NCBI GenBank assembly: GCA_946479905.1
Contig: CAMLIA010000002.1
Location: forward strand, 1-64,000
Reading direction: 5' to 3'
Source of the DNA: an uncultured Frankiales bacterium
GTDB taxonomy: Bacteria; Actinomycetota; Actinomycetes; Mycobacteriales; SCTD01
Length of the DNA stretch: 64,000 bases
Positions within the stretch are counted from its first letter, which is position 1. Each line of letters starts with the position of its first letter. Shown here in pieces: positions 40,042 through 48,562 of the stretch. A model generated the notes under the pieces. The model was given only the letters and a program-made list of their open reading frames with translations, made no database searches and was not told the DNA's origin. The position numbers and the translations under genes are program-made.

Positions 40042-40833
40042 ATGAGCCTGGTGCTCGTCGAGGACGGCAACCGGGTCCGGACGCTGACCCTCAACCGGCC
40101 CGACAAGCTCAACGCGTGCAGTGAGGAGCTGCTCGACGCGCTCGGCGACGAGCTGGTCCGCGCGGCCACCGACGACACCGTCGCGACGGTGGTCCTCACC
40201 GGTGCGGGCCGGGCGTTCTGCGTCGGCGCCGACCTCGGCGAGATGGCGCAGCGCAACGCCGACCCCGACAGCGTGCCGATCGGACGGCACGGCTTCATGG
40301 GCGTCTGCCGCGCGATGGCCGACCTGCCCAAGCCGCTGCTCGTCGCGGTCAACGGCATGGCGCTCGGCGCGGGCGTGAGCTTCCTCGGCTACGCCGACCT
40401 CGTCTTCATGTCGACCGCCGCGCGCCTCAAGTGCCCGTTCACCGACCTCGCCGTCGCGCCGGAGCTCGGCTCCAGCTACCTCGTGCCGAGCATGATCGGC
40501 CGGCAGAACGCCGCGTGGCTGCTCATGAGCTCCGAGTGGGTCAGCGCCGAGGATGCGCACGCGATGGGGATCGCGTGGCAGCTCGCGGAGCCCGACGAGC
40601 TGCTCCCCACCACGACAAGGCATGCGGAAGTCCTTGCCAGCAAGCCGATCTCGAGCCTCGCCGCCATCAAGGACACCCTGTGGGCGCCGCTGCGCGCCGA
40701 GCTCGCGAAGGCCCAGGACCGCGAGATCGAGCACTTCAAGCGGCTCCTCGGCGGCCCGGCCAACAACGAGGCCCTGGCTGCCTTCGCCGAGGGACGCAAG
40801 GCCGACTTCAGCAACCTCCCGCCCGGATGGTGA
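40042..40833 (+). CDS. enoyl-CoA hydratase/isomerase (crotonase)
   Basis: 263 aa. Oxyanion-hole blocks GRAFCVGADLGEM (about 55-67) and VNGMALGAGVSFLGYADLVF, and PFTDLAVAPELGSSYLVP with a Glu at the hydratase catalytic place. Acts on an enoyl-CoA, here plausibly in side-chain or ring beta-oxidation. The ATG at 40042 is the right copy of the GATGAGCCT repeat flanking the palindromic element. Confidence 0.9.
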   Translation: MSLVLVEDGNRVRTLTLNRPDKLNACSEELLDALGDELVRAATDDTVATVVLTGAGRAFCVGADLGEMAQRNADPDSVPIGRHGFMGVCRAMADLPKPLLVAVNGMALGAGVSFLGYADLVFMSTAARLKCPFTDLAVAPELGSSYLVPSMIGRQNAAWLLMSSEWVSAEDAHAMGIAWQLAEPDELLPTTTRHAEVLASKPISSLAAIKDTLWAPLRAELAKAQDREIEHFKRLLGGPANNEALAAFAEGRKADFSNLPPGW

Positions 40834-41834
40834 CCGTCCCCGACGGCGCCGCCGGCATCACTCCCGCCTGGCTGTCCGAGACCCTCGACCGCCCGGTCAC
40901 AAGCCTCACCGTGACCCCGATCGGCACCGGTCAGACCGGGTGCACCTACCGCTTGCACCTCGACGACGGTGACACCCTCGTCGCGAAGACAGGCGCCGAG
41001 GACCCGGACGTCCGGCAGCGCGTCGCCTACGGCTACCGGGCCGAGCTCGCCTTCTACGGCGAGGTCGCGCCGACCGTCGACGTCCCCGTCCCGACGGTCC
41101 ACGCCGCCGTGGCCACCGACGACTGCAGCCAGTTCGTGCTGCTGATGGACGACCTCGCGCCCGCGGTGCAGGGCGACCAGATCGCCGGTACGACGGAGGC
41201 GGTCGTCATCGCCGGAGCGCGGGCCCTGGCCGGGCTGCACGGACCCAGGTGGTGCGACCCGGCCTGGAAGGAGCTGCCGTTCCTCACCATGCCGCTGGCC
41301 ACCGACGAGTCGGCCCAGGGCATGGGCGACCTCGCGCGGATGGCGACCGACACCTTCCTGCAGACCCTCGGCGAGCGCATGACGGCTGAGGAGAGGGCGA
41401 CGCTCGACGCGTTCCCGAAGGCCGTACCGGAGTGGCTGCTCCAGCACCCGGAGCGGTTCGCGCTGCTGCACGGCGACTTCCGCCTGGACAACCTGATGCT
41501 GCATCCCGACGGTGGCGTCACGGTCGTCGACTGGCAGACCCTCACCGTCGGCCTGCCGGCGAGAGACCTCGCCTACTGGGTCACCACCAGCGTCGACCCG
41601 CAGACCCGTCGCCGGATCGAGAGCGACGCCGTCTCGTCGTACCACCAGGCGCTCGACGCGCCTGGCTACGACCTGGCGACGTGCGAAGAGGACTACCGGG
41701 CAGGACAGCTGCACACGCTGCTCATCACGACGCTGGGCTGGGCCTTCACGACGCAGACCGCCAGGGGCGGCGACATGATGACGGTCATGGCACAGCGGGC
41801 GTGCGCCGCCATCCGCGACCTGGGGGTGCTGTGA
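40827..41834 (+). CDS. aminoglycoside phosphotransferase (APH)-like kinase
   Basis: 335 aa. LLHGDFRLDNLMLHPDGG (Brenner motif H-x-D-x4-N, about 213) followed by VDWQ for metal binding are the APH/choline kinase signature. Homologues are frequently found in steroid and acyl-CoA gene clusters (related to the FadE36/APH type) and are thought to phosphorylate a hydroxyl of an intermediate or salvage a sugar; the substrate is unknown. ATG GTG overlaps the crotonase stop. Confidence 0.85.
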   Translation: MVTVPDGAAGITPAWLSETLDRPVTSLTVTPIGTGQTGCTYRLHLDDGDTLVAKTGAEDPDVRQRVAYGYRAELAFYGEVAPTVDVPVPTVHAAVATDDCSQFVLLMDDLAPAVQGDQIAGTTEAVVIAGARALAGLHGPRWCDPAWKELPFLTMPLATDESAQGMGDLARMATDTFLQTLGERMTAEERATLDAFPKAVPEWLLQHPERFALLHGDFRLDNLMLHPDGGVTVVDWQTLTVGLPARDLAYWVTTSVDPQTRRRIESDAVSSYHQALDAPGYDLATCEEDYRAGQLHTLLITTLGWAFTTQTARGGDMMTVMAQRACAAIRDLGVL

Positions 41835-42829
41835 TGCTCGGCTGCTACCTGCTCGCCGGGCAACCCGGCAGCTCCCGTGACCTGGTCGCCGAGGTCCAGC
41901 AGGCCGAAGCCCTCGGCCTCGACGCGGCCTTCATCAGCGAGCGGTACAACAAGAAGGAGGCGGCGGTCCTCTCCGGCGCCGCCGGTGCCGTCAGCGAGCG
42001 GATCCGCATCATCACCGCCGCGACGAACCACAACACGCGGCACCCGATGGTCACCGCCGGCTTCGCCCGCACGATGCAGTCGCTCACCGGAGGTCGGTTC
42101 ACGCTCGGCATCGGGCGGGGGGTCCGGGCGATGCAGGACGCCTACGGCATGGACCCGATCACCACGGACCAGCTGGAGAGCTTCGCGGTCCTCATGCGGC
42201 GGCTGTTCCGGGGCGAGGCCGTGCTCGACCGGCCCGGCTTCCCGGTGCTGCACCTCGACAGCAGCCTCGACGAGCACCTGCCGATGTGCCTGACAGCGTT
42301 CGGTGACAGGACGCTCGACCTCGCCGGGCGGCTGTTCGACGACGTCGTGCTGCACACCTACTTCACCGACGAGGTCACCCGGCACTGCGTCGAGGTCGCG
42401 AAGAACGCCGCCGCGGACGCGGGCAAGCAGATCCGGGTCTGGTCGTGCTTCGCGACGGTCCCGGACCACCTGCCCGACGAGGCGCGGCTGAAGAAGACCG
42501 TCGGCCGGCTCGGCACCTACCTGCAGGGGTACGGCGACCTGCTGGTCCGCACCAACGGCTGGGACCCCGCGGTCCTCCGTCGGTTCCTCGACGATCCCGT
42601 CATCACGACCGTCGCCGGTCTCGACATCGTGGGCACGCCTGAGCAGCTCCAGCACGCCGCCCAGCTCATCCCGGAGGAGTGGTTCGCAGCCTCAGCCACC
42701 GGGACTCCTGAGCAGTGCGCGGCCGCTGTCCGTGGCCAGCTCGCCCTCGGCTGTGATGGTGTGATCCTGCACGGCTGCACCCCGTCAGAGCTCGCCCCCG
42801 TCGTCCACGCACTGAGAGAGGACACCTGA
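41834..42829 (+). CDS. LLM-class F420-dependent oxidoreductase
   Basis: 331 aa TIM-barrel protein of the luciferase-like family. EAEALGLDAAFISERYNKKE, ATNHNTRHPMVTA and LTGGRFTLGIGRGVR (about 78-92) are typical of actinobacterial F420-binding members. It would use F420H2/F420 to reduce or oxidise a C=C or carbonyl in the pathway. TGATG overlaps on both sides. Confidence 0.88.
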   Translation: MLGCYLLAGQPGSSRDLVAEVQQAEALGLDAAFISERYNKKEAAVLSGAAGAVSERIRIITAATNHNTRHPMVTAGFARTMQSLTGGRFTLGIGRGVRAMQDAYGMDPITTDQLESFAVLMRRLFRGEAVLDRPGFPVLHLDSSLDEHLPMCLTAFGDRTLDLAGRLFDDVVLHTYFTDEVTRHCVEVAKNAAADAGKQIRVWSCFATVPDHLPDEARLKKTVGRLGTYLQGYGDLLVRTNGWDPAVLRRFLDDPVITTVAGLDIVGTPEQLQHAAQLIPEEWFAASATGTPEQCAAAVRGQLALGCDGVILHGCTPSELAPVVHALREDT

Positions 42830-43617
42830 TGTCTCGCACGGCCCTCGTCACCGGTGGTGGCACCGGCATCGGCTTCGCCTGCGCTTCTGCGCTGCAGGCG
42901 GACGGCTACACCGTCGTCATCGCCGGCCGCACCGAGGACACCCTCAAGAAGGGCGTCGAGCGGCTCGGCGGCCAGGCGTCGTACGTCGTCGCCGACGTCA
43001 CCGACGAGGCGAGCGTCCAAGCGGCCGTCGCTCAGGCGGCGGAGCACGGCCTCGACGCGGTCGTCGCCAACGCCGGCGGCGGCGGCATGCTCGGCCCCAC
43101 GCACACCCAGGACCTCGCGGAGTTCACCCGCGTGCTGCACCAGAACGTGCTCGGCACCCTGCTGGTCGCCAAGCACGCGCTGCCGCACCTGGTCCGCAGC
43201 AAGGGCTCCTTCATCGGCATGTCCAGCCTCGCCGGGCACCGGACGCACCGCTGGTTCGGTGCCTACCCGGTGGCGAAGGCCGGCATCGAGGAGCTCGTGA
43301 GGAACATCGCCGACGAGTACGGCCCGGCGGGTGTCCGCGCCAACGCGGTCCGCCCGGGCTTCACCGCGACAGAGCTGATGGAGGGCATCCCGCGGGACAG
43401 CGACATCTACAGCTCCTACCTCGAGAACACCCCTCTCGGCGGGGTCGCCGAGCCGGAGGACGTGGGGAACCTCGTCGCCTTCCTGTGCAGCCCCAAGGCC
43501 CGCTTCATCACCGGTCAGTCGATCAACGTCGACGGCGGCCACCACCTGCGACGCGGTCCGGACTACTCGCTGTTCGCCGGTGTCAGCGACGACGACCCGA
43601 CGTTCGGCATCGCATGA
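42829..43617 (+). CDS. short-chain dehydrogenase/reductase
   Basis: 262 aa. TGGGTGIGFA, ANAGGGGM, active-site Ser in GMSSLAG and Tyr in AYPVAK with Lys four on, and GGHHLRRGPDYS at the end. Fourth SDR-type gene in the run. The C-terminal extension after GG, RGPDYSLFAGVSDDDP, resembles mycobacterial steroid-cluster SDRs. The ATG overlaps the upstream stop and the stop overlaps the next ATG. Confidence 0.9.
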   Translation: MSRTALVTGGGTGIGFACASALQADGYTVVIAGRTEDTLKKGVERLGGQASYVVADVTDEASVQAAVAQAAEHGLDAVVANAGGGGMLGPTHTQDLAEFTRVLHQNVLGTLLVAKHALPHLVRSKGSFIGMSSLAGHRTHRWFGAYPVAKAGIEELVRNIADEYGPAGVRANAVRPGFTATELMEGIPRDSDIYSSYLENTPLGGVAEPEDVGNLVAFLCSPKARFITGQSINVDGGHHLRRGPDYSLFAGVSDDDPTFGIA

Positions 43618-45245
43618 CCGAGCAGTTCAACCTGGCGCTGGTCAACGAGACGATCGCCGCGGCGATCCCGGACCGTGAGCTGTTCGTCTGGCGGGACCGG
43701 CGGCTGACCTACGGCCAGGTCGCTGAGCGCAGCCGGCGGCTCGCGTCGTACCTGCACGGCCGTGGGCTGGGGGTCCGCAAGGACCGCTCGCTGCTGGCCG
43801 GACACGAGTCCGGCCAGGACCACGTCGCGCTGTTCATGTACAACGGCAACGAGTACCTCGAGTCGATGCTCGGCTGCTTCAAGAGCCGCACCGTCCCCGT
43901 CAACGTGAACTACCGCTACGTCGACGAGGAGCTGAGCTACCTCTTCGGCAACTCCCAGTCGCGCGCCGTGATCTACCACGCCTGCTTTGCCGACCGGGTC
44001 GACAAGCTCCGATCCGGCCTCGACGTCCTCATCCAGGTCGACGACGGCTCCGGCACGCCGCTGCTGCCCGGGGCCGTCGACTACGAGACGGTGCTCGCTG
44101 CCAGCTCCCCGGAGCTGCCGGACGTCGGTCACTCGCCCGACGACCTCTACGTGCTCTACACCGGAGGCACCACCGGCATGCCGAAGGGCGTGCTCTGGCG
44201 GCAGCACGACATCTTCATGAACACCATGGGAGGTCGGGTCCCCGGCGTGTGGGAGGCGGTCTCGTCGTACGACGAGGTGCGCGAGCGCGCGGTCTCCGGC
44301 GGAGATCTCGCGATGCTGCTCATCCCGCCGTTCATGCACGGCGCTGCGCAGTGGGGCACGTTCGTCATGATGGGCAACGGCGCCAAGGTCGTGCTGCCCG
44401 ACGACAACACCCACGTCGACCCCGCGGACGTGCTGCGGACGGTGGAGCGCGAGCGGTGCAACACGATCACGGTCGTCGGTGACGCGGTCGCCCGGCCGCT
44501 GCTCGCGGAGATCGAGACCGGGAAGTACGACCTCTCGAGCCTCGCCGTGATCAGCAACGGCTCCGCCCCGCTGACACCAGCCATCAAGGAGCGGCTGCTC
44601 GAGCAGCTGCCGAACATCTTCGTCAACGACGCAGTGGGCTCCTCGGAGACCGGAGCGCAGGGCAGTCACCTGTCCGCCAAGGGTGCGGTCGCCACCGGGA
44701 CCTTCACCCCCGGCCCGGGGTCGACGGTGGTGAGCGAGGACCTCACCCGGGTCCTCGAGCCCGGCCAGGACGAGCTCGGCTGGTTCGCCCAGCAGGGCTG
44801 GGTGCCGCTGGGCTACCTCGGTGACCCGGAGAAGACGGCCCGGACGTTCCCGGTCATCGAGGGCACCCGGTACGCGGTGCCGGGTGACCGCGCCCGCTTC
44901 AACCCCGACGGCTCGATCGAGGTCCTCGGCCGCGACTCGGTGACGATCAACACCGGTGGCGAGAAGGTCTTCGCGGAGGAGGTCGAGTCCGCGATCGCGT
45001 CGCACCCCGCGGTGCAGGACGTGACCGTCTGCGGCCGGCCCAGCGAGCGCTGGGGGAGCGAGGTCGTCGCCGTCGTGCAGCTCGCCGGGCAAGCCACGCC
45101 GCAGGAGCTCGAGGCGCACGCCGCCCAGCACATCTCCCGCTACAAGCTGCCGAAGGCGTGGGTGTTCGTCGACAAGGTCCAGCGGTCGCCGTCCGGCAAG
45201 GCCGACTACCGCTGGGCCAGGCAGGTAGCCGAGCAGGCGGGCTGA
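43614..45245 (+). CDS. acyl-CoA ligase, FadD19/FadD17-like (sterol side chain)
   Basis: 543 aa. YTGGTTGMPKGVLWRQHDIF (about 182-201) has the GG variant P-loop and the W-R after it, as in FadD19, the ligase that activates C26/C24 sterol side-chain carboxylates in M. tuberculosis. VNVNYRYVDEELSYLFGNS, NDAVGSSETG, and GDRARFNPDGSIEVLGRDSVTINTGGEKV follow. It would act after the CYP142-like P450. Last gene of the run; the stop is in a bidirectional hairpin. Confidence 0.88.
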   Translation: MTEQFNLALVNETIAAAIPDRELFVWRDRRLTYGQVAERSRRLASYLHGRGLGVRKDRSLLAGHESGQDHVALFMYNGNEYLESMLGCFKSRTVPVNVNYRYVDEELSYLFGNSQSRAVIYHACFADRVDKLRSGLDVLIQVDDGSGTPLLPGAVDYETVLAASSPELPDVGHSPDDLYVLYTGGTTGMPKGVLWRQHDIFMNTMGGRVPGVWEAVSSYDEVRERAVSGGDLAMLLIPPFMHGAAQWGTFVMMGNGAKVVLPDDNTHVDPADVLRTVERERCNTITVVGDAVARPLLAEIETGKYDLSSLAVISNGSAPLTPAIKERLLEQLPNIFVNDAVGSSETGAQGSHLSAKGAVATGTFTPGPGSTVVSEDLTRVLEPGQDELGWFAQQGWVPLGYLGDPEKTARTFPVIEGTRYAVPGDRARFNPDGSIEVLGRDSVTINTGGEKVFAEEVESAIASHPAVQDVTVCGRPSERWGSEVVAVVQLAGQATPQELEAHAAQHISRYKLPKAWVFVDKVQRSPSGKADYRWARQVAEQAG

Positions 45246-45260
45246 CCCCGCAGGGGTCAG
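45242..45260. terminator. bidirectional hairpin between the steroid run and the DUF3556 gene
   Basis: CTGACCCC-GCA-GGGGTCAG: 8-bp perfect stem, 3-base loop. It holds the TGA stop of the left gene and, inverted, the TGA of the right gene. No U-tract, as usual in actinobacteria. Confidence 0.75.
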
Positions 45261-46954
45261 TGCACGTGGACCGGGGCGGTGTCGTCCCAGGGCTGGCGCG
45301 TCACCAGGTCGGCGACCAGCACGTGACCGCGCTCGAGCTCACCCGTGGCGGCGTCGACGATCCGGTACTCCTGCCGCTGCCGGTGGATCGGCTGCGCGTC
45401 GATGAGGACGACGCGCACCTCGCCCGGCTCGAACTGGCACCGCCGTTGCAGCGCCTCGATGAGCTGCTCGTTGTGCATGTGCCCGTCGCCGAAGTTCCAG
45501 CCGAGCGCGGTGCTGCAGATCCGCTCGCCGTCGAGCAGCAGGTAGTCGTCCTCGTCGCCGTCGGCCATCGCACGGTGGGCGAGGCTGAACATGGCCCGCC
45601 CGTGGCTGTTGAACCCGCGGAACGCGTAGCCCATGTAGAGGTACATCTGGGCGTTCTCCGGGCTGCCGTAGAACCGCTCCATCTGCGACTGCGGCATGCT
45701 CGCGATGGACACGACGTTCGCCTCGATCTTCGCCGACGCCGACGGCTTCACGCACCAGAGGCCGACGTCCCAGTTGCCGGCGTAGTAGCGCATCCCGGGC
45801 AGGAACGAGACCTTGCGCGGCGCCACGTTGCCGAGGACGACGCACACCGCGAGGACGAGGAGGAGCAGCACGGGCAGCGGGGTCGTCATGTCGGTGACGC
45901 CCAGGTGCGGGTGGCCGACGAACAGGGCCAGCACGCTGAGCATCATGAAGACGTTCCACTCCAACGGCACCCCCATCGGGATCGCCGACAGGATCCCGAA
46001 GTGGAAGAGCAGCATCACGACAGCGGCGACGTGCAGCAGGGTGCCGTGGCCGAAGAGCAGCACCAGGGGCACCAGCCCCTCGATCGCGGTCGAGGTGTGC
46101 GCCAGCACCCGTGACGGCAGGCCAGGACGCAGGTCGTCGGGGAAGTCCTCGAAGAACGCACGCTTGATCCACTTGGGCCGCAGCACCGGGTTGTTGCTCA
46201 TCATCGTCGAGATGACGAACGGGAAGTGCTTGGTCAGCTTGGACGACGCGGCGCCGAGCCAGATCGCGACGCAGACGAGCTTGCAGGCGACGACCACGTC
46301 CGCGACGGAGGCGTGGGCGAACAGGAACGCGACCGTGAGCGAGCCGTAGACCTCTCCCCGCGCGGCGAGGAAGACGACCTTGTCGCGCAGCCCCAGGGCG
46401 GCGAGCAGGCCGACGACGGCCCACGGCTCCCAGGCGGGCAGCAGGCCTCGGGTGCTCCGGTCGGAGAGCACCGACACGACCAGGACGACGAGCAGCGCGG
46501 CGTACAGCAGCGCGTCGAACGGGGTCCTCGTGTCCCCCCGCGTCAGCGGCACACGACGTGACCACGGCGGCAGCCGGATCGTGCCCGGGCGCAGCCAGTA
46601 CAGGATCGAGCCCATGGGTGGGAAGAAGCGGTTGTTCAGGGGGCCGAACCCGCAGCCGAGGCCGACGACCTCGAACAGCATCGTGAACAGCACGACCTTC
46701 TCGTAGACGACCGGCTCGGCGTACCAGTCCCTCACCGCGGTGAACCCGTCGACGCCCGACGTGGAGAGCGCCAGGAGCCACGCCACGAGGACGTAGCCGA
46801 GGATCTTCACGACGTAGAAGAGGTGGAGCACCACCGGGGTGCCGAAGCCGACCTCCGCCCAGTGGCGGGCCATCGGCCGGATCTTCTCCGAGCGGGTTCC
46901 CTGCACCCACTCCGCGTAGTCGATGACGGGCGCGTCCTGCTTGAGGAAACCCAT
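45257..46954 (-). CDS. DUF3556 family integral membrane protein
   Basis: 565 aa. Eight to ten transmembrane helices in the first 390 residues, then a soluble tail with MRYYAGNWDVGLWCVKPSA, FYGSPENAQMYLYMGYAFRG, GHMHNEQLIEALQRRCQFEP and VRVVLIDAQPIHRQRQEYRI. This matches the mycobacterial/actinobacterial DUF3556 family, whose members occur by lipid and steroid genes; biochemical role unproven. ATG preceded by AGGGAG. Convergent with the steroid run. Confidence 0.85.
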   Translation of the reverse strand: MGFLKQDAPVIDYAEWVQGTRSEKIRPMARHWAEVGFGTPVVLHLFYVVKILGYVLVAWLLALSTSGVDGFTAVRDWYAEPVVYEKVVLFTMLFEVVGLGCGFGPLNNRFFPPMGSILYWLRPGTIRLPPWSRRVPLTRGDTRTPFDALLYAALLVVLVVSVLSDRSTRGLLPAWEPWAVVGLLAALGLRDKVVFLAARGEVYGSLTVAFLFAHASVADVVVACKLVCVAIWLGAASSKLTKHFPFVISTMMSNNPVLRPKWIKRAFFEDFPDDLRPGLPSRVLAHTSTAIEGLVPLVLLFGHGTLLHVAAVVMLLFHFGILSAIPMGVPLEWNVFMMLSVLALFVGHPHLGVTDMTTPLPVLLLLVLAVCVVLGNVAPRKVSFLPGMRYYAGNWDVGLWCVKPSASAKIEANVVSIASMPQSQMERFYGSPENAQMYLYMGYAFRGFNSHGRAMFSLAHRAMADGDEDDYLLLDGERICSTALGWNFGDGHMHNEQLIEALQRRCQFEPGEVRVVLIDAQPIHRQRQEYRIVDAATGELERGHVLVADLVTRQPWDDTAPVHVH

Positions 46955-47031
46955 CTCACTCCCTGGTCGTCGCGGTGGTGACGAGGCAAAGGCATATCAG
47001 AGCCGGGCCGGGGACGTGGTGACCGCCGCTC

Positions 47032-47037
47032 TACAGT
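47032..47037 (+). promoter_or_regulatory. -10 element of the MDMPI gene
   Basis: TACAGT, 5 bases before the ATG at 47043; leaderless-type spacing. Confidence 0.45.
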
Positions 47038-47042
47038 GCGGC

Positions 47043-47762
47043 ATGGAACGGACGACCTACCTGGAGCACCTGTCCTCCGACGGTGCGCTGCTGCGCGCGG
47101 CCGCCGCGCGCGACCTGTCGGCAGCCGTCCCCTCCTGCCCGGAGTGGTCGGTCCGGGACCTCGTCCGGCACACGGCCCAGGTGTACGAGCACAAGATCGC
47201 GTGCATCCGGCTGGGCGGTGCGCGGCCGGACCCGTGGCCGCCCGCGTGGCCGCCGGACGCCGAGACGCTCGACTGGTTCGACGACGCCCATCGCCGGGTC
47301 CTGGACGTGCTGCGCACGACCGGCCCGGCCGCCCCCTCGTGGACGTGGCTGCCCGAGGACCAGACAGCCGGCTTCTGGGTGCGCCGGATGGCCCTGGAGA
47401 CCGCGGTGCACCGGGTCGACGCCGAGCTCGCCGTCGGGTCACCGACGCCGGTCGACCGGGAGCTGGCCGTCGACGGGATCGACGAGCTGCTGCTCCTCAT
47501 GCTGGCCGGGGACTGGACGGGCGACGAGCAGCCGGACCTCACCGGCACGGTCGCGGTCGTCACCCCCGACCGGCGCTGGACGGTCCGGATGGCCGAGGAC
47601 CGCGTCGACGTGGACGAGTCCGAGGCGGCGGACGCGACGGTCTCCGCCGAGCCCACGCCGATGCTGCTGTGGCTCTACGGCCGCGCGGGCGACGACGTGG
47701 TCACCGTGTCGGGCGACGGCGCGTCCAGGCTGCGGCGGCGGATCGCGCTCGCCACGCAGTAG
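47043..47762 (+). CDS. maleylpyruvate isomerase-like (MDMPI) protein
   Basis: 239 aa. MDMPI_N domain (about 5-145: CPEWSVRDLVRHTAQVYEHK and RRMALETAVHRVDAEL, supplying the His/Glu/His zinc ligands) and an MDMPI_C domain (about 160-238). The family belongs to mycothiol-dependent DinB-like enzymes. Whether this one isomerises maleylpyruvate is unknown; most paralogues are general mycothiol S-transferases. ATG at 47043. Confidence 0.85.
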   Translation: MERTTYLEHLSSDGALLRAAAARDLSAAVPSCPEWSVRDLVRHTAQVYEHKIACIRLGGARPDPWPPAWPPDAETLDWFDDAHRRVLDVLRTTGPAAPSWTWLPEDQTAGFWVRRMALETAVHRVDAELAVGSPTPVDRELAVDGIDELLLLMLAGDWTGDEQPDLTGTVAVVTPDRRWTVRMAEDRVDVDESEAADATVSAEPTPMLLWLYGRAGDDVVTVSGDGASRLRRRIALATQ

Positions 47763-47769
47763 CCAGGAC

Positions 47770-48537
47770 TCAGCCGAAGCGGGCCGGTCGCTTGTCGAGG
47801 AAGGCGCGTACGCCCTCCCGACCGTCCGCGGAACCCGCGGCGACGGTGATGCGCGCCGTCTCCGCGTCGAGCGCCTGCTGGGCGTCGGCGAGGACGCGCT
47901 GCCGCAGCAGGTGCTTGGCGCCCACCTGCGCGTCCCTCGAGCCGGCGAGCAGCTGGGCGACCAGCGCCTCCACCGCGGCGTCCAGGGCATCGGGGGCGTG
48001 CACCTGGGTCACGACACCGGCGGCCTGCAGGTCCGCTGCCGAGAGCAGCGGGTTGAGCAGGGCCCACTGGAGGGCGCGGTGCAGGCCGACGGTGCGCGCA
48101 AGCAGGGTGGTGCCGCCGTCCGGGGTCAGCCCGATCTTCGTGTAGGCCAGCGTGAACCGGGCCGCCTCCGACGCGAGCACCAGGTCGGCCGCCGCCGCGA
48201 GCGGGAAGCCCGCGCCCGCGGCCGTGCCCCGGACGACGGACACGACGACCGCGTCGAGCTGGGTCAGTCCGAGGACCCCCTCGTGCAGCACCGAGGCGAG
48301 CTCCGAGATCAGGGCGGCCGGGTCCTCGGTCGCGCCGAAGGACGAGATGTCCCCGCCGACGCTGAACGCCTTGCCCTCGTGGTCGAGGACGACGACCGCC
48401 ACGTCGTCGGCGCGGGCCTGGGCGACGGCGTCGCGCAGCTCACGGGCGAAGGCCAGGTCGATCGGGTTGCCGCGCTCCGGCTGGCAGAAGGTCAGGTAGG
48501 CCGCGCGGTCGCGGACGAGGTAGCGAAGGGAGGTCAC
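47770..48537 (-). CDS. enoyl-CoA hydratase/isomerase (crotonase) family
   Basis: 255 aa. GKAFSVGGDISSFG and VRGTAAGAGFPLAAAADLVLA are the oxyanion-hole blocks; TPDGGTTLLARTVG the helix region with Asp for Glu. The start is GTG at 48537, preceded by a -10 element 8 bases upstream that overlaps, base for base, the -10 of the divergent DUF35 gene. Second crotonase in the window; pathway unknown but adjacent to a thiolase pair, suggesting the same beta-oxidation route. Confidence 0.87.
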   Translation of the reverse strand: MTSLRYLVRDRAAYLTFCQPERGNPIDLAFARELRDAVAQARADDVAVVVLDHEGKAFSVGGDISSFGATEDPAALISELASVLHEGVLGLTQLDAVVVSVVRGTAAGAGFPLAAAADLVLASEAARFTLAYTKIGLTPDGGTTLLARTVGLHRALQWALLNPLLSAADLQAAGVVTQVHAPDALDAAVEALVAQLLAGSRDAQVGAKHLLRQRVLADAQQALDAETARITVAAGSADGREGVRAFLDKRPARFG

Positions 48538-48545
48538 GGCTGGGA

Positions 48546-48555
48546 ACTCTAGAGT
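48546..48555. promoter_or_regulatory. symmetrical bidirectional -10 (ACTCTAGAGT)
   Basis: A 10-bp perfect palindrome that presents TAGAGT as a -10 hexamer on both strands. It lies 7 bases before the GTG at 48563 (+) and 8 bases before the GTG at 48537 (-). One DNA site could open for transcription in both directions. Confidence 0.6.
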
Positions 48556-48562
48556 GCGGGCT

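Noticed and set aside
43563..45131. 522-codon antisense frame over the FadD19-like gene
   Set aside because: No motifs; the sense gene has a full adenylate-forming signature and operon overlap.
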